Positions 8,957-17,370 of a stretch of 64,000 nucleotides of DNA are shown here, piece by piece. The stretch's first letter is position 1. Each line of letters starts with the position of its first letter. The position numbers and the translations under genes were made by a program. This DNA is from Alphaproteobacteria bacterium. Its GTDB lineage: Bacteria > Pseudomonadota > Alphaproteobacteria > UBA2966. The notes beneath the pieces were generated by a model that was not told the DNA's origin, searched no databases, and saw only the letters and a list, made by a program, of their open reading frames with translations. Where the stretch lies: positions 1-64,000 of the forward strand of contig JABILA010000135.1 in NCBI GenBank assembly GCA_018654745.1, given 5' to 3'.

Positions 8957-8996
8957 CGACCCGCCCTGGATAATTAGTCCGGGGCGGGTTTTTTTG
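8957..8996 (+). terminator. Rho-independent terminator after the acyl-CoA dehydrogenase
   Basis: The stem pairs ACCCGCCC-t-GGA (from 8959) with TCC-g-GGGCGGGT around a TAATTAG loop, followed by a run of seven T. It lies between convergent genes. On the minus strand the same stem is followed by CGTTTTG, so it may also end the FAD-linked oxidase transcript. Confidence 0.92.
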
Positions 8997-9051
8997 TGTT
9001 CAAGTCCGGGCATGACGAAGTTTTGCTGATATTGCTGTGCCCAATTTGCTA

Positions 9052-10434
9052 TTAAACGTCGAAAATCTTGCCGGGGTTGAGAATGCCGTCCGGGTCCATG
9101 GCGCGTTTCAAGCGACGCATCAAGGCGACTTCTTCTTCGCTGCGGCTGATATACAGCCAGGGCTTTTTCTCGATTCCAACGCCATGTTCAGCTGAAACTG
9201 AACCATGATATTTGGTCAGGTTCTTGTAGACAATTTCCTCGACCTTGTGATGGGCGTCGTCGCTGCCGTCGCCCACGGATACCAGAAAATGAACGTTGCC
9301 ATCTCCAATATGGCCAAAGGTATAGGCGTTGCCTTCTGGCCAAATTGCCTGGATTTCGGTTTTGACCTGGTTGGAATATTCTTCCATGTCGGTGATGCGC
9401 AAACTGACATCAAAGGAAAAACAGGGTCCAGCCTCGATAAAGACCATGACCGCATCCCGAAGGGCCCACAGGTCAGCGCGTTCCGAATCTGATTTGGCGA
9501 TCACTGCATCCGCGAGTAAACCGTCTTCCATTGTTGCCATGAGGGCCCGCTCAAAGCGATCCTGGTCATCATTGGCGTCGCCACCCAAAGCCTCAACCAG
9601 GATATAATAAGGATAGTCCTGCGGCATGGGAGCGCGGTAGGCGTCTTCATTGGTGACGGTCGTGTAATAATTGTTCCACAACACTTCAAAGGCGCTGAGT
9701 GTGCCGCCGAGACGGCCGTCGATTTCTTTCAGGAAGGCAATCAGATTGTCAAAGCTGGCAAGGGCGACCATGGCCGTGCATTCACTGCGCGGCTTTTCAC
9801 GCAGGCGCACAACGGCCCTTGTGATGACACCAAGTGTACCCTCGGTGCCGATGAAGATTTGTTTTAGATCGTACCCGGCATTGTTTTTGATCATCTGGTT
9901 CAGGGAAGAAATGATCGTGCCATCTGCCAGTACGGCCTCGATACCCAGAACATTGTCCCGCGCCATGCCATAACGCACCACCCGGTTGCCACCGGCATTG
10001 GTGGAGATATTACCGCCAATGGTGGCCGTGCCGCGACCGCCCAGATCAAGCGGAAAAAACAGGTCAGCACCATCCGCAGCTTCCTGCACACCTTGCAAGG
10101 TGACCCCGGCCTGAACCACAGCCGTGCGAGCCTGGCTGTCGACGTTTTCGACCCTGTTCATCAATTCCAGCGACAACTGAAGTTCGCCATCGTGGGCGAT
10201 CTGGCCTTTCACAAGGCCGGTGCCGCCACCCCAGGGCACAATCCGTCTTCCGGCAGCGCTGCACAATTTCATGATTTGTGAGACGTCTTCTGTGGTGCGG
10301 GGTCGCAAAATGGCACTGGCCGGATTGCTCCCGTCACCGCCAAATACAGCGGCGGCGCGAGAAGTGACATCGTCGCCCAGCAAGACACCGCTGGGTCCTA
10401 GCAGTGCTTGAAATTGTTCGATCAGATTATCCAA
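9052..10434 (-). CDS. FAD-linked oxidase, GlcD/D-lactate dehydrogenase family
   Basis: A 460-residue enzyme with an N-terminal FAD-binding type 4 domain (VPWGGGTGLVKGQ; GGRGTATIGGNISTNAGG) and a C-terminal FAD-oxidase domain (HIGDGNVHFLV; SAEHGVGIEKKPWL). Such proteins oxidise D-2-hydroxy acids (D-lactate, glycolate, D-2-hydroxyglutarate) and pass electrons to cytochrome c or quinone. The start is inferred to be TTG at 10434 because CAGGAG lies six bases upstream and DNLIEQFQALLG is where relatives begin; an ATG at 10485 would put that SD inside the gene. No GlcE/GlcF partners are adjacent, so it acts as a stand-alone dehydrogenase. Confidence 0.87.
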   Translation of the reverse strand: MDNLIEQFQALLGPSGVLLGDDVTSRAAAVFGGDGSNPASAILRPRTTEDVSQIMKLCSAAGRRIVPWGGGTGLVKGQIAHDGELQLSLELMNRVENVDSQARTAVVQAGVTLQGVQEAADGADLFFPLDLGGRGTATIGGNISTNAGGNRVVRYGMARDNVLGIEAVLADGTIISSLNQMIKNNAGYDLKQIFIGTEGTLGVITRAVVRLREKPRSECTAMVALASFDNLIAFLKEIDGRLGGTLSAFEVLWNNYYTTVTNEDAYRAPMPQDYPYYILVEALGGDANDDQDRFERALMATMEDGLLADAVIAKSDSERADLWALRDAVMVFIEAGPCFSFDVSLRITDMEEYSNQVKTEIQAIWPEGNAYTFGHIGDGNVHFLVSVGDGSDDAHHKVEEIVYKNLTKYHGSVSAEHGVGIEKKPWLYISRSEEEVALMRRLKRAMDPDGILNPGKIFDV

Positions 10435-10494
10435 AACAGGCTCCTGTAGAATGGACAGGAAGTATCCATCCTCAGGGAAGACCAATCAAGGCCA

Positions 10495-10527
10495 CAAAAA
10501 ATGCCGGTGCGTTTCCACACCGGCATC
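10495..10527 (-). terminator. Rho-independent terminator of hsp20
   Basis: On the minus strand the stem pairs ATGCCGGTG (10518-10526) with CACCGGCAT (10501-10509), followed by six T. It lies 23 bases past the hsp20 stop codon. Confidence 0.9.
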
Positions 10528-10549
10528 TTCAGGGGAGGTAAATGTCAGG

Positions 10550-11002
10550 TTAGGCCGCTTTGTGCTCGAGAACATTGCTGCTCTGGATTTCAATGCGGCG
10601 GGGTTTCATTTCTTCCGGCACTTCGCGCACCAGATCAACGTGCAACATGCCGTTTTCCATGGTGGCTCCGGCGACGCGGATATAGTCGGCCAGCTCGAAC
10701 CGGCGCTCGAACCCGCGACGGGCGATACCACGATGCAGAATCTTCGCCGCATCTTTTTCGGCTTCCTGTGCTTTGCCGGTTATGGTCAGGGCATTTTCAT
10801 GCTGGGTCAGGTCAATGTCATCTTCGCCAAATCCGGCCACAGCCATGACGATACGATAGGCATTTTCGTCCAGCTTTTCGATGTCATAGGGCGGATAGTT
10901 CTGGGTGCGATCTTCGCCACGGTTTGCTGTATCCAGCATACGGTTCAGACGATCAAAGCCGACAGAGGTGTGAAAAAGGGGAGATAAGTCAAAGCTACGC
11001 AT
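10550..11002 (-). CDS. Small heat-shock protein, Hsp20/alpha-crystallin family (IbpA-like)
   Basis: A 150-residue holdase chaperone. The N-terminus MRSFDLSPLFHTSVGFDRL is the class-A rhizobial/IbpA type, followed by the alpha-crystallin domain (about residues 35-125) and the C-terminal anchoring region. It binds unfolding proteins under heat stress and hands them to DnaK/ClpB. The start at 11002 has AAGGAG seven bases upstream; a longer reading from 11050 would run through that ribosome-binding site. The same SD is sequestered in a ROSE-like hairpin (11004-11031), so expression is probably temperature-controlled at translation. Confidence 0.93.
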   Translation of the reverse strand: MRSFDLSPLFHTSVGFDRLNRMLDTANRGEDRTQNYPPYDIEKLDENAYRIVMAVAGFGEDDIDLTQHENALTITGKAQEAEKDAAKILHRGIARRGFERRFELADYIRVAGATMENGMLHVDLVREVPEEMKPRRIEIQSSNVLEHKAA

Positions 11003-11003
11003 G

Positions 11004-11031
11004 GTCCAGTTCTCCTTTGAAGCAAGTGGAC
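11004..11031 (-). promoter_or_regulatory. ROSE-like RNA thermometer over the hsp20 ribosome-binding site
   Basis: On the minus strand, GUCCA (11031-11027) pairs with UGGAC (11008-11004). Inside this, C-UUGCU faces AGGA-G across a UCAA tetraloop. UUGCU against the SD AGGA, with the G left bulged, is the conserved core of ROSE (repression of heat-shock gene expression) elements. The hairpin thus covers the SD and ends a few bases from the start codon. It sits at the 3' end of a leader of roughly 100-150 bases that contains further pairing such as GGCC/GGCC. A CTTGAA sequence near 11129-11134 on the minus strand might be a sigma-32 -35 box, but I see no good matching -10. Confidence 0.78.
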
Positions 11032-11156
11032 GATTTATCGGGCCTGCCACTCTTGGCCAGTCCCTGGGGTTGTTGTGCCGAACCTCAATTGAGCATCCGA
11101 CATACCTTATGTAATCAAGCTGGTTTTTGGTTCAAGGGGGAGCGGGGCAGCGCCCA

Positions 11157-11196
11157 CAAAAAAACGCGCCCCGGAACTTAATCCGTGGGCGCGTTT
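11157..11196 (-). terminator. Rho-independent terminator of rpmE
   Basis: On the minus strand a 13-bp stem pairs AACGCGCCC-a-CGGA (11195-11182) with TCCGGGGCGCGTT (11175-11163), with one bulge and a TTAAGT loop, followed by seven T. It separates rpmE from the hsp20 leader downstream. Confidence 0.92.
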
Positions 11197-11218
11197 AATG
11201 TCGTACGATAAGTCTGGC

Positions 11219-11443
11219 TTATTTAATGCCAAAACCTTCGAAACGTTTGTTGAACTTGGCAACCTGACCAGCACTGTCAACCAGGTGGCCGCCCTGGCCT
11301 GTCCAGGCCGGGTGGGTCTTGGTATCGATGTCCAGTTTCAGCACGTCGCCTTCGCTGCCATAAGTCGAGCGCGTTTCGAACTGCGTGCCATCTGTCATTT
11401 CGACAGTAATGGTGTGGTATTCGGGGTGAATTTCTTTTTTCAT
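11219..11443 (-). CDS. rpmE: 50S ribosomal protein L31, cysteine-free form
   Basis: A 74-residue ribosomal protein with the family start [17 protein letters not shown] and the C-terminal FNKRFEGFG. The zinc-binding cysteines of E. coli L31 are replaced (EMTDGTQF and KTHP instead of C-x-C and KCHP), so this is the zinc-independent C-minus type. L31 bridges the two ribosomal subunits at the central protuberance. The start at 11443 has CGGAG 8-9 bases upstream. It is transcribed alone, divergently from cyaY, and ends at a strong terminator. Confidence 0.95.
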   Translation of the reverse strand: MKKEIHPEYHTITVEMTDGTQFETRSTYGSEGDVLKLDIDTKTHPAWTGQGGHLVDSAGQVAKFNKRFEGFGIK

Positions 11444-11530
11444 AATACTGCTCCGGAACGGGAAGCGGCTTATATAGACAAAGCGCAGCCCAATGGCAAG
11501 CACCGGTTGCGCAGATTCTTTACCAGGAGT

Positions 11531-11554
11531 AACTTGCGGCGGATATACGCAAGT
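11531..11554. repeat. Inverted repeat in the rpmE-cyaY divergent region
   Basis: ACTTGCG and CGCAAGT form a perfect 7-bp inverted repeat about nine bases apart, lying between the divergent starts of rpmE and cyaY. It could be an operator or part of an RNA hairpin; no known regulator site is recognised. Confidence 0.35.
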
Positions 11555-11615
11555 ATTTGATGTCGGTCAATTGACCTGAATCCCCTGTTTTTGCAGGTTC
11601 GACGGAGAAATTCTT

Positions 11616-11945
11616 ATGGAAGATCAGGCCTTTGAGGCCATTGCCGCCAAATTATTGGAGGAATGGGCCGAAATCATCGAAGATGCCGCAGATGTCGATG
11701 TTGATTGTGATGGATCGGTGCTCAGCGTAGAGCTGGACGACGGCCGGGTCTTTATTTTGAACCGCCACCGTCCTTTGAAACAAATGTGGTTGTCATCGCC
11801 TGTATCCGGTGCCAGCCATTATTCCTGGGATAATGACGCGCAATCATGGCAGGGAACACGGGATCAGGGTCGTCTGGACGAACTTTTTTCCGGCGATCTC
11901 AGTACTGCCATTGGCACAAAGATAACGTTGACCTTGCCTGCCTGA
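11616..11945 (+). CDS. cyaY: Iron donor protein CyaY (bacterial frataxin)
   Basis: A 109-residue frataxin. The acidic first helix (EEWAEIIEDAADVDVDCDG) carries the Asp/Glu ridge that binds iron. The beta-sheet motifs VLSVELDDGRVFILNRH, KQMWLSSP and GASHYSW are typical, including the conserved N-R/K-Q-x-P-x-x-Q-x-W-L-SSP-like strand. It regulates iron-sulfur cluster assembly on IscS/IscU and may supply or sense iron. It stands alone between divergent rpmE and the ABC exporter; no isc or suf genes are in the window. Confidence 0.9.
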   Translation: MEDQAFEAIAAKLLEEWAEIIEDAADVDVDCDGSVLSVELDDGRVFILNRHRPLKQMWLSSPVSGASHYSWDNDAQSWQGTRDQGRLDELFSGDLSTAIGTKITLTLPA

Positions 11946-11989
11946 ACCCCATATGGATTTCTTGATGCCTGAGAACTGGATTTAAAACC

Positions 11990-13798
11990 TTGAGTGACAG
12001 CCGAAGTGTTTCCACTGCCCCTGCAGACCGTCCTGTAAACAAGGACATCAGCCAACTATCTGGAATCGTCCGTTTTCTGAAACCCTACAAATTATGGGTT
12101 CTGGGGGCCATGGTCGCTCTGATCATCGCTGCCAGTTCAGTGCTGGCGATCGGCCAGGCTTTGCGCCGGGTCGTCGACCTGGGTTTCAGCCCTGAAAATG
12201 CGGCTTACCTCGATCAATATTTTCTGGCCTTGCTGGGTGTTGTCGCGGTTCTGGCGTTCGCCACTTTCGGTCGCTTTTATATGGTGTCGTGGATCGGCGA
12301 GCGCGTCATGGCTGATGTACGCAAGGAAGTGTACAACCACGTCATATCCCTCAGTCCGGAATTTTTTGAAACGACACCAACCGGCGAAATCCTTTCCAGG
12401 CTGACAACCGACACGACCTTGATCCAGACCGTGATCGGCTCTTCGGCTTCAATCGCTTTGCGCAATATTCTGGTTTTCATTGGTGGCAGTATTTTGCTGA
12501 CCATCACCAGCCCCAAGCTGGCCGGGATGGTTGCCATCGTTGTACCGCTGGTGGTTTTGCCGATTGTCATATTTGGCCGCAAGGTTCGCCACCTAAGCCG
12601 TGAAAGCCAGGACCGCATCGCTGATGTAGGTGCCCGCGCGGGCGAAAGTATTGACGCCGTTCGCACCGTTCAGGCTTTTGGACATGAAGACGAAGACCGC
12701 CGTATTTTCTCGGAGAAGGCTGAAGGGGCGTTTTCCATCGCCGTGCGCCGGATCAGGGCGCGGGGTTGGTTGACGGCTGTTGTGATACTGTTGATTTTTG
12801 GCGCGGTTGATCTGGTTCTGTGGATTGGTGCCAAGGACGTTGTCGCCAATAACATGTCCGGCGGCCAGCTCGCGGCCTTTGTTTATTACGCCATTATGAC
12901 AGCGGCATCTGTTGGGGCCCTCAGCGAAGTCTGGGGCGATTTGCAACGTGCTGCCGGGGCAACTGGCAGGCTCAGCGAGCTATTGACTACAGACCCGATC
13001 ATCAAGGCGCCTGAAAACCCCATAGACCTGCCGGACCCACATCGTGGTGAAATCGAATTTGATGCGGTGACATTTCATTATCCGGCCCGGCCGACAATTT
13101 CAGCACTGTCAGATTTTTCCTTGAAAATTGCACCCGGTGAGACCGTCGCCATTGTTGGCCCGTCCGGTGCCGGCAAGTCGACTGTGTTCCAGATGTTGTT
13201 GCGCTATTACGATCCCGAAAGCGGTCAGTTGAAGCTGGACGGCGTTGCCTTGCCGGATGCCCGTCCCGGTGATGTGCGCGCCCGCATGGGTCTGGTAGCT
13301 CAGGACCCGGTCATCTTTGCCGGAGATGTCTGGGCCAACATTCGCTATGGCAAACCTGACGCTTCGGATGAAGAGGTCCGGGCTGCCGCCGATGCAGCCC
13401 AGGTAACCGAATTTGCCGACCGCTTGCCGGACGGCTTTAACACGCATCTTGGTGAAAAAGGTGTGCGACTGTCCGGTGGCCAACGCCAGCGCCTCGCCAT
13501 CGCCCGTGCCGTGTTGCGCAACCCGGCGGTTTTATTGCTGGATGAAGCGACAAGTGCCCTCGACGCTGAAAGTGAACGACTGGTGCAGGGTGCTCTGGAT
13601 ACGCTGATGGAAGGGCGTACCACGCTTGTGATTGCCCATCGCCTGGCCACCATCCAGAAAGCCGGGCGCATCGTTGTGATGGAAGAAGGCCGTATTGTCG
13701 CCAGTGGACGTCATGATGAGCTGCTGGCCGAGGGCGGCTTGTACGCGCATCTGGCCGAACTTCAGTTCGGTATCTCTCAGGCCAGCGCCGCGCAATAG
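11990..13798 (+). CDS. ABC exporter, fused membrane and ATPase domains (MsbA/ABCB type)
   Basis: A 602-residue half-transporter. A six-helix exporter domain occupies about residues 28-320. The ATPase domain has Walker A GPSGAGKS near residue 390, a Q-loop in GLVAQDPVIF, the signature LSGGQRQR, Walker B VLLLDEATSALD and a switch His in VIAHRL. It would act as a homodimer pumping lipid, peptide or a hydrophobic compound; the substrate is unknown. The start is TTG at 11990 (MSDSRSVS), with no in-frame ATG nearby. The next gene begins two bases after its stop, suggesting an operon. Confidence 0.9.
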   Translation: MSDSRSVSTAPADRPVNKDISQLSGIVRFLKPYKLWVLGAMVALIIAASSVLAIGQALRRVVDLGFSPENAAYLDQYFLALLGVVAVLAFATFGRFYMVSWIGERVMADVRKEVYNHVISLSPEFFETTPTGEILSRLTTDTTLIQTVIGSSASIALRNILVFIGGSILLTITSPKLAGMVAIVVPLVVLPIVIFGRKVRHLSRESQDRIADVGARAGESIDAVRTVQAFGHEDEDRRIFSEKAEGAFSIAVRRIRARGWLTAVVILLIFGAVDLVLWIGAKDVVANNMSGGQLAAFVYYAIMTAASVGALSEVWGDLQRAAGATGRLSELLTTDPIIKAPENPIDLPDPHRGEIEFDAVTFHYPARPTISALSDFSLKIAPGETVAIVGPSGAGKSTVFQMLLRYYDPESGQLKLDGVALPDARPGDVRARMGLVAQDPVIFAGDVWANIRYGKPDASDEEVRAAADAAQVTEFADRLPDGFNTHLGEKGVRLSGGQRQRLAIARAVLRNPAVLLLDEATSALDAESERLVQGALDTLMEGRTTLVIAHRLATIQKAGRIVVMEEGRIVASGRHDELLAEGGLYAHLAELQFGISQASAAQ

Positions 13799-13800
13799 GC

Positions 13801-14865
13801 ATGACAAAACGCAGGCTGATCATATTTGGTTGCCTGGTCCTTTCAGGGCTTGTCGGCTTTGTCGGTTACACGGTTTGGCTGGCCGGTGAATTCAAGACGA
13901 TCAAGCCGCACTATGCTGGAACCTGCAAAAAAATTGACGGCGTTGTTGGTGCGGAAGATATCGTTATTGACCATGCGTCCGGCATTGCCTATCTGGCAAC
14001 AGACGACCGCCGTGCGGCGATATCCGGACAACCCCCGCAAGGGGCGGTGTGGTCCTATGATCTTAATCAGCCGGACGCGAAGCCCGTCAACCTGACACCT
14101 GATCCTGGATTTTCATTTCACCCGCATGGCCTTGGCTTGTCCAGAGGAGCTGATGGTCTTTCCCTGATGGTGGTTAACCACGGATCCGGTAGCGGCGTCT
14201 TTGACGGGGCACCCGATACGATAGAAGTCTTTGATGCAAACGGTGCATCACTCAGGCATACAGGAACGATCAAAGGTGATTTGCTGCGCTCAGTGAACGA
14301 TGTGCAGCCCGTAGGGGGCGGCAAATTTTATGCCTCCATTGATCACGGCAATCCCTCAGGCTTTTCCCGGACCCTGGAAGACTATCTGCGCCTGCCCCTG
14401 GCAAAAGTCGTTTATTACAACGGCAAAACGGTGCGCTATGTCGCCGACAATATCCGATATGCCAACGGCGTAAACATCAGCCCGGACGGTCAAACGGTTT
14501 ATGTTGCCGGAACCACGGACCGGGTCGTGCATGTCTTTGGGCGTGACGTGGCCAGCGGCGATTTATGGCCAAAAGAGCGGCTGAAAACCGGCACCGGCGT
14601 TGATAATATTGATGTCGATGACGTTGGCGCCTTGTGGATTGGTGCCCATCCCAAATTGCTGACTTTCGTCGAGCATTCAAAAGACGCTTCTGTAAAATCT
14701 CCATCCCAGGTTCTGCGCATCGACCCGGGGTCGGGTGAGGTTTATGAAATCATGATGAACGACGGAAGCCTTTTATCAGGATCATCTGTTGCGGCACGAT
14801 ACGGCAACCGGCTGCTTGTGGGGCCTGTTCTCGACCCGGGTTTTCTGGATTGCCAACTGCCCTGA
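13801..14865 (+). CDS. Membrane-anchored SMP-30/arylesterase-like beta-propeller protein
   Basis: 354 residues with an N-terminal signal anchor (about residues 7-28) and a periplasmic six-bladed propeller-type domain. Recognisable segments are AEDIVIDHASGIAYLATDD, FHPHGLGLS, NDVQPVGGGKFYASID, YANGVNISPDGQTVYVA and NIDVDDVGALWIGAHP. These resemble paraoxonase/arylesterase and strictosidine-synthase-like lactonases, in which the NDV and ANGV asparagines and the HP histidines contribute to calcium binding and catalysis. The substrate could be a lactone or ester. It begins two bases after the ABC exporter stop, so the two may act together. Confidence 0.75.
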   Translation: MTKRRLIIFGCLVLSGLVGFVGYTVWLAGEFKTIKPHYAGTCKKIDGVVGAEDIVIDHASGIAYLATDDRRAAISGQPPQGAVWSYDLNQPDAKPVNLTPDPGFSFHPHGLGLSRGADGLSLMVVNHGSGSGVFDGAPDTIEVFDANGASLRHTGTIKGDLLRSVNDVQPVGGGKFYASIDHGNPSGFSRTLEDYLRLPLAKVVYYNGKTVRYVADNIRYANGVNISPDGQTVYVAGTTDRVVHVFGRDVASGDLWPKERLKTGTGVDNIDVDDVGALWIGAHPKLLTFVEHSKDASVKSPSQVLRIDPGSGEVYEIMMNDGSLLSGSSVAARYGNRLLVGPVLDPGFLDCQLP

Positions 14866-14883
14866 ATTCCAGGCCATAAACGT

Positions 14884-16170
14884 TTAACGCTGTGTCAGCT
14901 TGATCTCGATGCGGCGGTTGCGGCGATAGGCGATTTCATCGTTGTTGGTATCCAGCGGCTGGAATTCACCAAAGCCAGCGGCCGCAAGGCGGTTGGCAGG
15001 GACGCCTTGTCTGATCAGCTGATTAACCACGGACAAGGCCCGGTGGGTCGACAAGGCCCAGTTAGACGGGAACCTCGCCGTGGCGATGGGATTACGGTCT
15101 GTGTGACCATCAACCCGTAAAATCCACGGCAGTTTAGTCGGGATCTTGTCGGCAATCTCGAGGATCGTTTTCGCCAGTTTCGCAAGTTGATCCTGGCCTT
15201 TGCCTCCAAGATCAGCGGAGCCAGAAGAGAACAGGACTTCTGACTGGAATACAAAACGGTCGCCGACGACACGGACATCCTTGCGATTGCCAAGGGCTTC
15301 CCGCAAGCGACCAAAAAATTCGGAACGGAAACGTGACAGCTCTTCAACCTTTTTTGCCAGCGCCACATTCAGGCGTTTGCCAAGATCAAGGATAACGGCC
15401 TTTTGTTCCTTGTCGTTTGCTTCTGATGCTTCAAGCGCCTTGCTGATCCTTGCCAGTTGTCGGCGCATGGCAGCAATTTGCTGGTTCAATAAAGCGACCT
15501 GGGCCAGTGCCGCTTCTGACACCTTGCGTTCGGCCCTTAACTGGGCCTCTGTTTTTTCCGACTTGTCTTCGGTTTCCTTCAGTCTGGATTGGGCCGTTGC
15601 CAGGCTGGATTGTGTTTCCCCCAACTGACTTTGTGCTGCCTGCAATTTTTCATCTGTCGCTGCCTGCAGGGCTGAAAGCTTGTCCTGTAATTCGCGGGTA
15701 CGGGCCCGCAAGGCGGCGGTTTCGTTGCTGGAAAATGCCAGGGCTGATTCAAGCCGTGATATGCGTTTCAACATGTCTTCCCGGCTCTCATTATTATCTG
15801 CGGCCTGGGATTCGCTACTGCTCAACAGGGCCTGGGTTTCCGCCAAACTGGCTTTCAGGGCATCGATCTCCAGGTTCAGGGCGTCGCGGCTTTTAGTGCT
15901 TTCCTGCAAGCTTGCCGAAAGCTGGGTAACGTTTCCCCTTAATTCGTCACTGGTTTGTTGTTCCAGCGCCAGCAGATTAGCCAGTTCACTGATCTGGTTG
16001 TTCAGTCGCTCCAGCGCTTCGTCCCGACCAGACAGGGCCTGGGACAAGAAAACCTGGGCCAGCACAAACATCACAAGCAAAAACATGATGACCAACAGCA
16101 AAGTAGCCAGGGCGTCGACAAAGCCTGGCCAGATATTGTCGGATCGGTGTGCGCGAAGTCGGGCGGCCAT
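14884..16170 (-). CDS. MotB-like peptidoglycan-binding OmpA-domain protein with long coiled coil
   Basis: A 428-residue stator-like protein. A single N-terminal membrane helix (about residues 14-44) contains WPGFVDALATLL, whose Asp19 sits where MotB/ExbD/TolR carry the ion-conducting aspartate. A long Gln/Glu/Ala-rich coiled coil follows (about 50-275), then a C-terminal OmpA/MotB domain (about 295-428) with VLFSSGSADL, RVDGHTDRNPI and YRRNRRIEIKL for peptidoglycan binding. The partner channel gene lies eight bases upstream. Chemotaxis and flagellar genes other than cheZ are absent nearby, so this is probably a non-flagellar ion-driven envelope motor. The function is not established. Confidence 0.82.
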   Translation of the reverse strand: MAARLRAHRSDNIWPGFVDALATLLLVIMFLLVMFVLAQVFLSQALSGRDEALERLNNQISELANLLALEQQTSDELRGNVTQLSASLQESTKSRDALNLEIDALKASLAETQALLSSSESQAADNNESREDMLKRISRLESALAFSSNETAALRARTRELQDKLSALQAATDEKLQAAQSQLGETQSSLATAQSRLKETEDKSEKTEAQLRAERKVSEAALAQVALLNQQIAAMRRQLARISKALEASEANDKEQKAVILDLGKRLNVALAKKVEELSRFRSEFFGRLREALGNRKDVRVVGDRFVFQSEVLFSSGSADLGGKGQDQLAKLAKTILEIADKIPTKLPWILRVDGHTDRNPIATARFPSNWALSTHRALSVVNQLIRQGVPANRLAAAGFGEFQPLDTNNDEIAYRRNRRIEIKLTQR

Positions 16171-16178
16171 TTCGGAGC

Positions 16179-17318
16179 CTAACTTTCCTTGGCCAGTCCG
16201 GCGATGGTACGGGCCAGCAGTTTGATTTCGCTCCGCATTTCTTCAACCATCATGTCACGACCAGGGGCGGAATCTTTTAGCAAGCGACCCGCGTAGACAT
16301 CGATATTGCGCAAATGTCCCCGACTGACTTCATCCAGGGTCATGGTGCTTTCACGTTCTGTTGCAGATGCCAGACGTTCCAGCACCGGCTTCATTTCCAG
16401 TTGCGCTTCGCCAAGCCGGATCATCAAATCCTGGCCTGCTTTCATCTGGTCACCGAGAACCGCCAGTTTTTCGCCCAGGTCCTGAATAGCCTCAGTAGTC
16501 TGGCTGCGATCTTCCTCGCCCCGGATCAGGGATCGTTGCAAAGATGTCAGACTTTCGGCAGTTTGCTCCAGCAAGGCGCTGACATAAGCGGGAACGGACT
16601 GATCACCATCACCAATGGAGGCACCCGATCCCAGGCTCGCCTTGGTTGAAAGCCATTCTTCAAGATCATTGAAGAAGCGGTTTTGTGCCTGTCCGGCCTG
16701 TAAGTCCAGAAAGCCCAGAACCAGCGAACCAGCCAGACCAAACAGGGAAGAAGAAAATGCCGTGCTCATGCCGACCAAAGGGGCTTCGAGGCCAGCTTTG
16801 AGAGAGGCAAACAATACGGCAAAATCACCGCCTTCGACACTCAGGTTCTTGATAGTGTTGCCAACAGCGCCGATGGTCCCCAACAGACCCCAGAATGTGC
16901 CTAACAGACCCAGAAATATCAGCAATCCAATCAGATAGCGGGATATCTCGCGGGATTCATCCAGACGCGATGCAATGCCATCCAGCAAGGACCGCATACC
17001 CAGGGCGGAGATAGATCGCTGCCCGGCTGTATCACCCAGCATGGTGGCCATGGGGGCCAGCAACGTCGGCGTAACAGGGATGCTCAAGCGGGGGCCATCC
17101 CGGCTTGTCATTTCGATCCAGTCGACTTCAGGACGCAATAACAGCACCTGGCGGAAGACGTAGATAATACCCAGAACCAACACCCCGACGATTAATCCGT
17201 TCAGGGCGGGGTTGGCAAGAAAGGCACGGTGCATGGGGCCGGCAAGAAAGCCGGCGATAATAATTACGACAACCAGAAAAATGGCCATCCGGGTCAGAAA
17301 ACGTTGTGGCCGGGTCAT
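16179..17318 (-). CDS. MotA/TolQ/ExbB-like proton-channel protein
   Basis: A 379-residue protein. Helices lie at about residues 11-30, 39-60, 128-152 and 182-206. The last two carry the family signatures GLLGTFWGLLGTIGAV and GMSTAFSSSLFGLAGS, the TolQ/ExbB/MotA pore helices. Residues 215-379 are a soluble, helical tail, longer than in TolQ or ExbB. It is encoded between the proline-rich OmpA protein and the MotB-like protein, and should form the channel ring around the MotB-like helix. A true tolQ is present elsewhere in the window (29679), so this is a second, distinct motor. Confidence 0.82.
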   Translation of the reverse strand: MTRPQRFLTRMAIFLVVVIIIAGFLAGPMHRAFLANPALNGLIVGVLVLGIIYVFRQVLLLRPEVDWIEMTSRDGPRLSIPVTPTLLAPMATMLGDTAGQRSISALGMRSLLDGIASRLDESREISRYLIGLLIFLGLLGTFWGLLGTIGAVGNTIKNLSVEGGDFAVLFASLKAGLEAPLVGMSTAFSSSLFGLAGSLVLGFLDLQAGQAQNRFFNDLEEWLSTKASLGSGASIGDGDQSVPAYVSALLEQTAESLTSLQRSLIRGEEDRSQTTEAIQDLGEKLAVLGDQMKAGQDLMIRLGEAQLEMKPVLERLASATERESTMTLDEVSRGHLRNIDVYAGRLLKDSAPGRDMMVEEMRSEIKLLARTIAGLAKES

Positions 17319-17370
17319 TCACCCACTCCCATGGAAACGATCAAGGGCTGGACCTTTGATATGAATTGGC

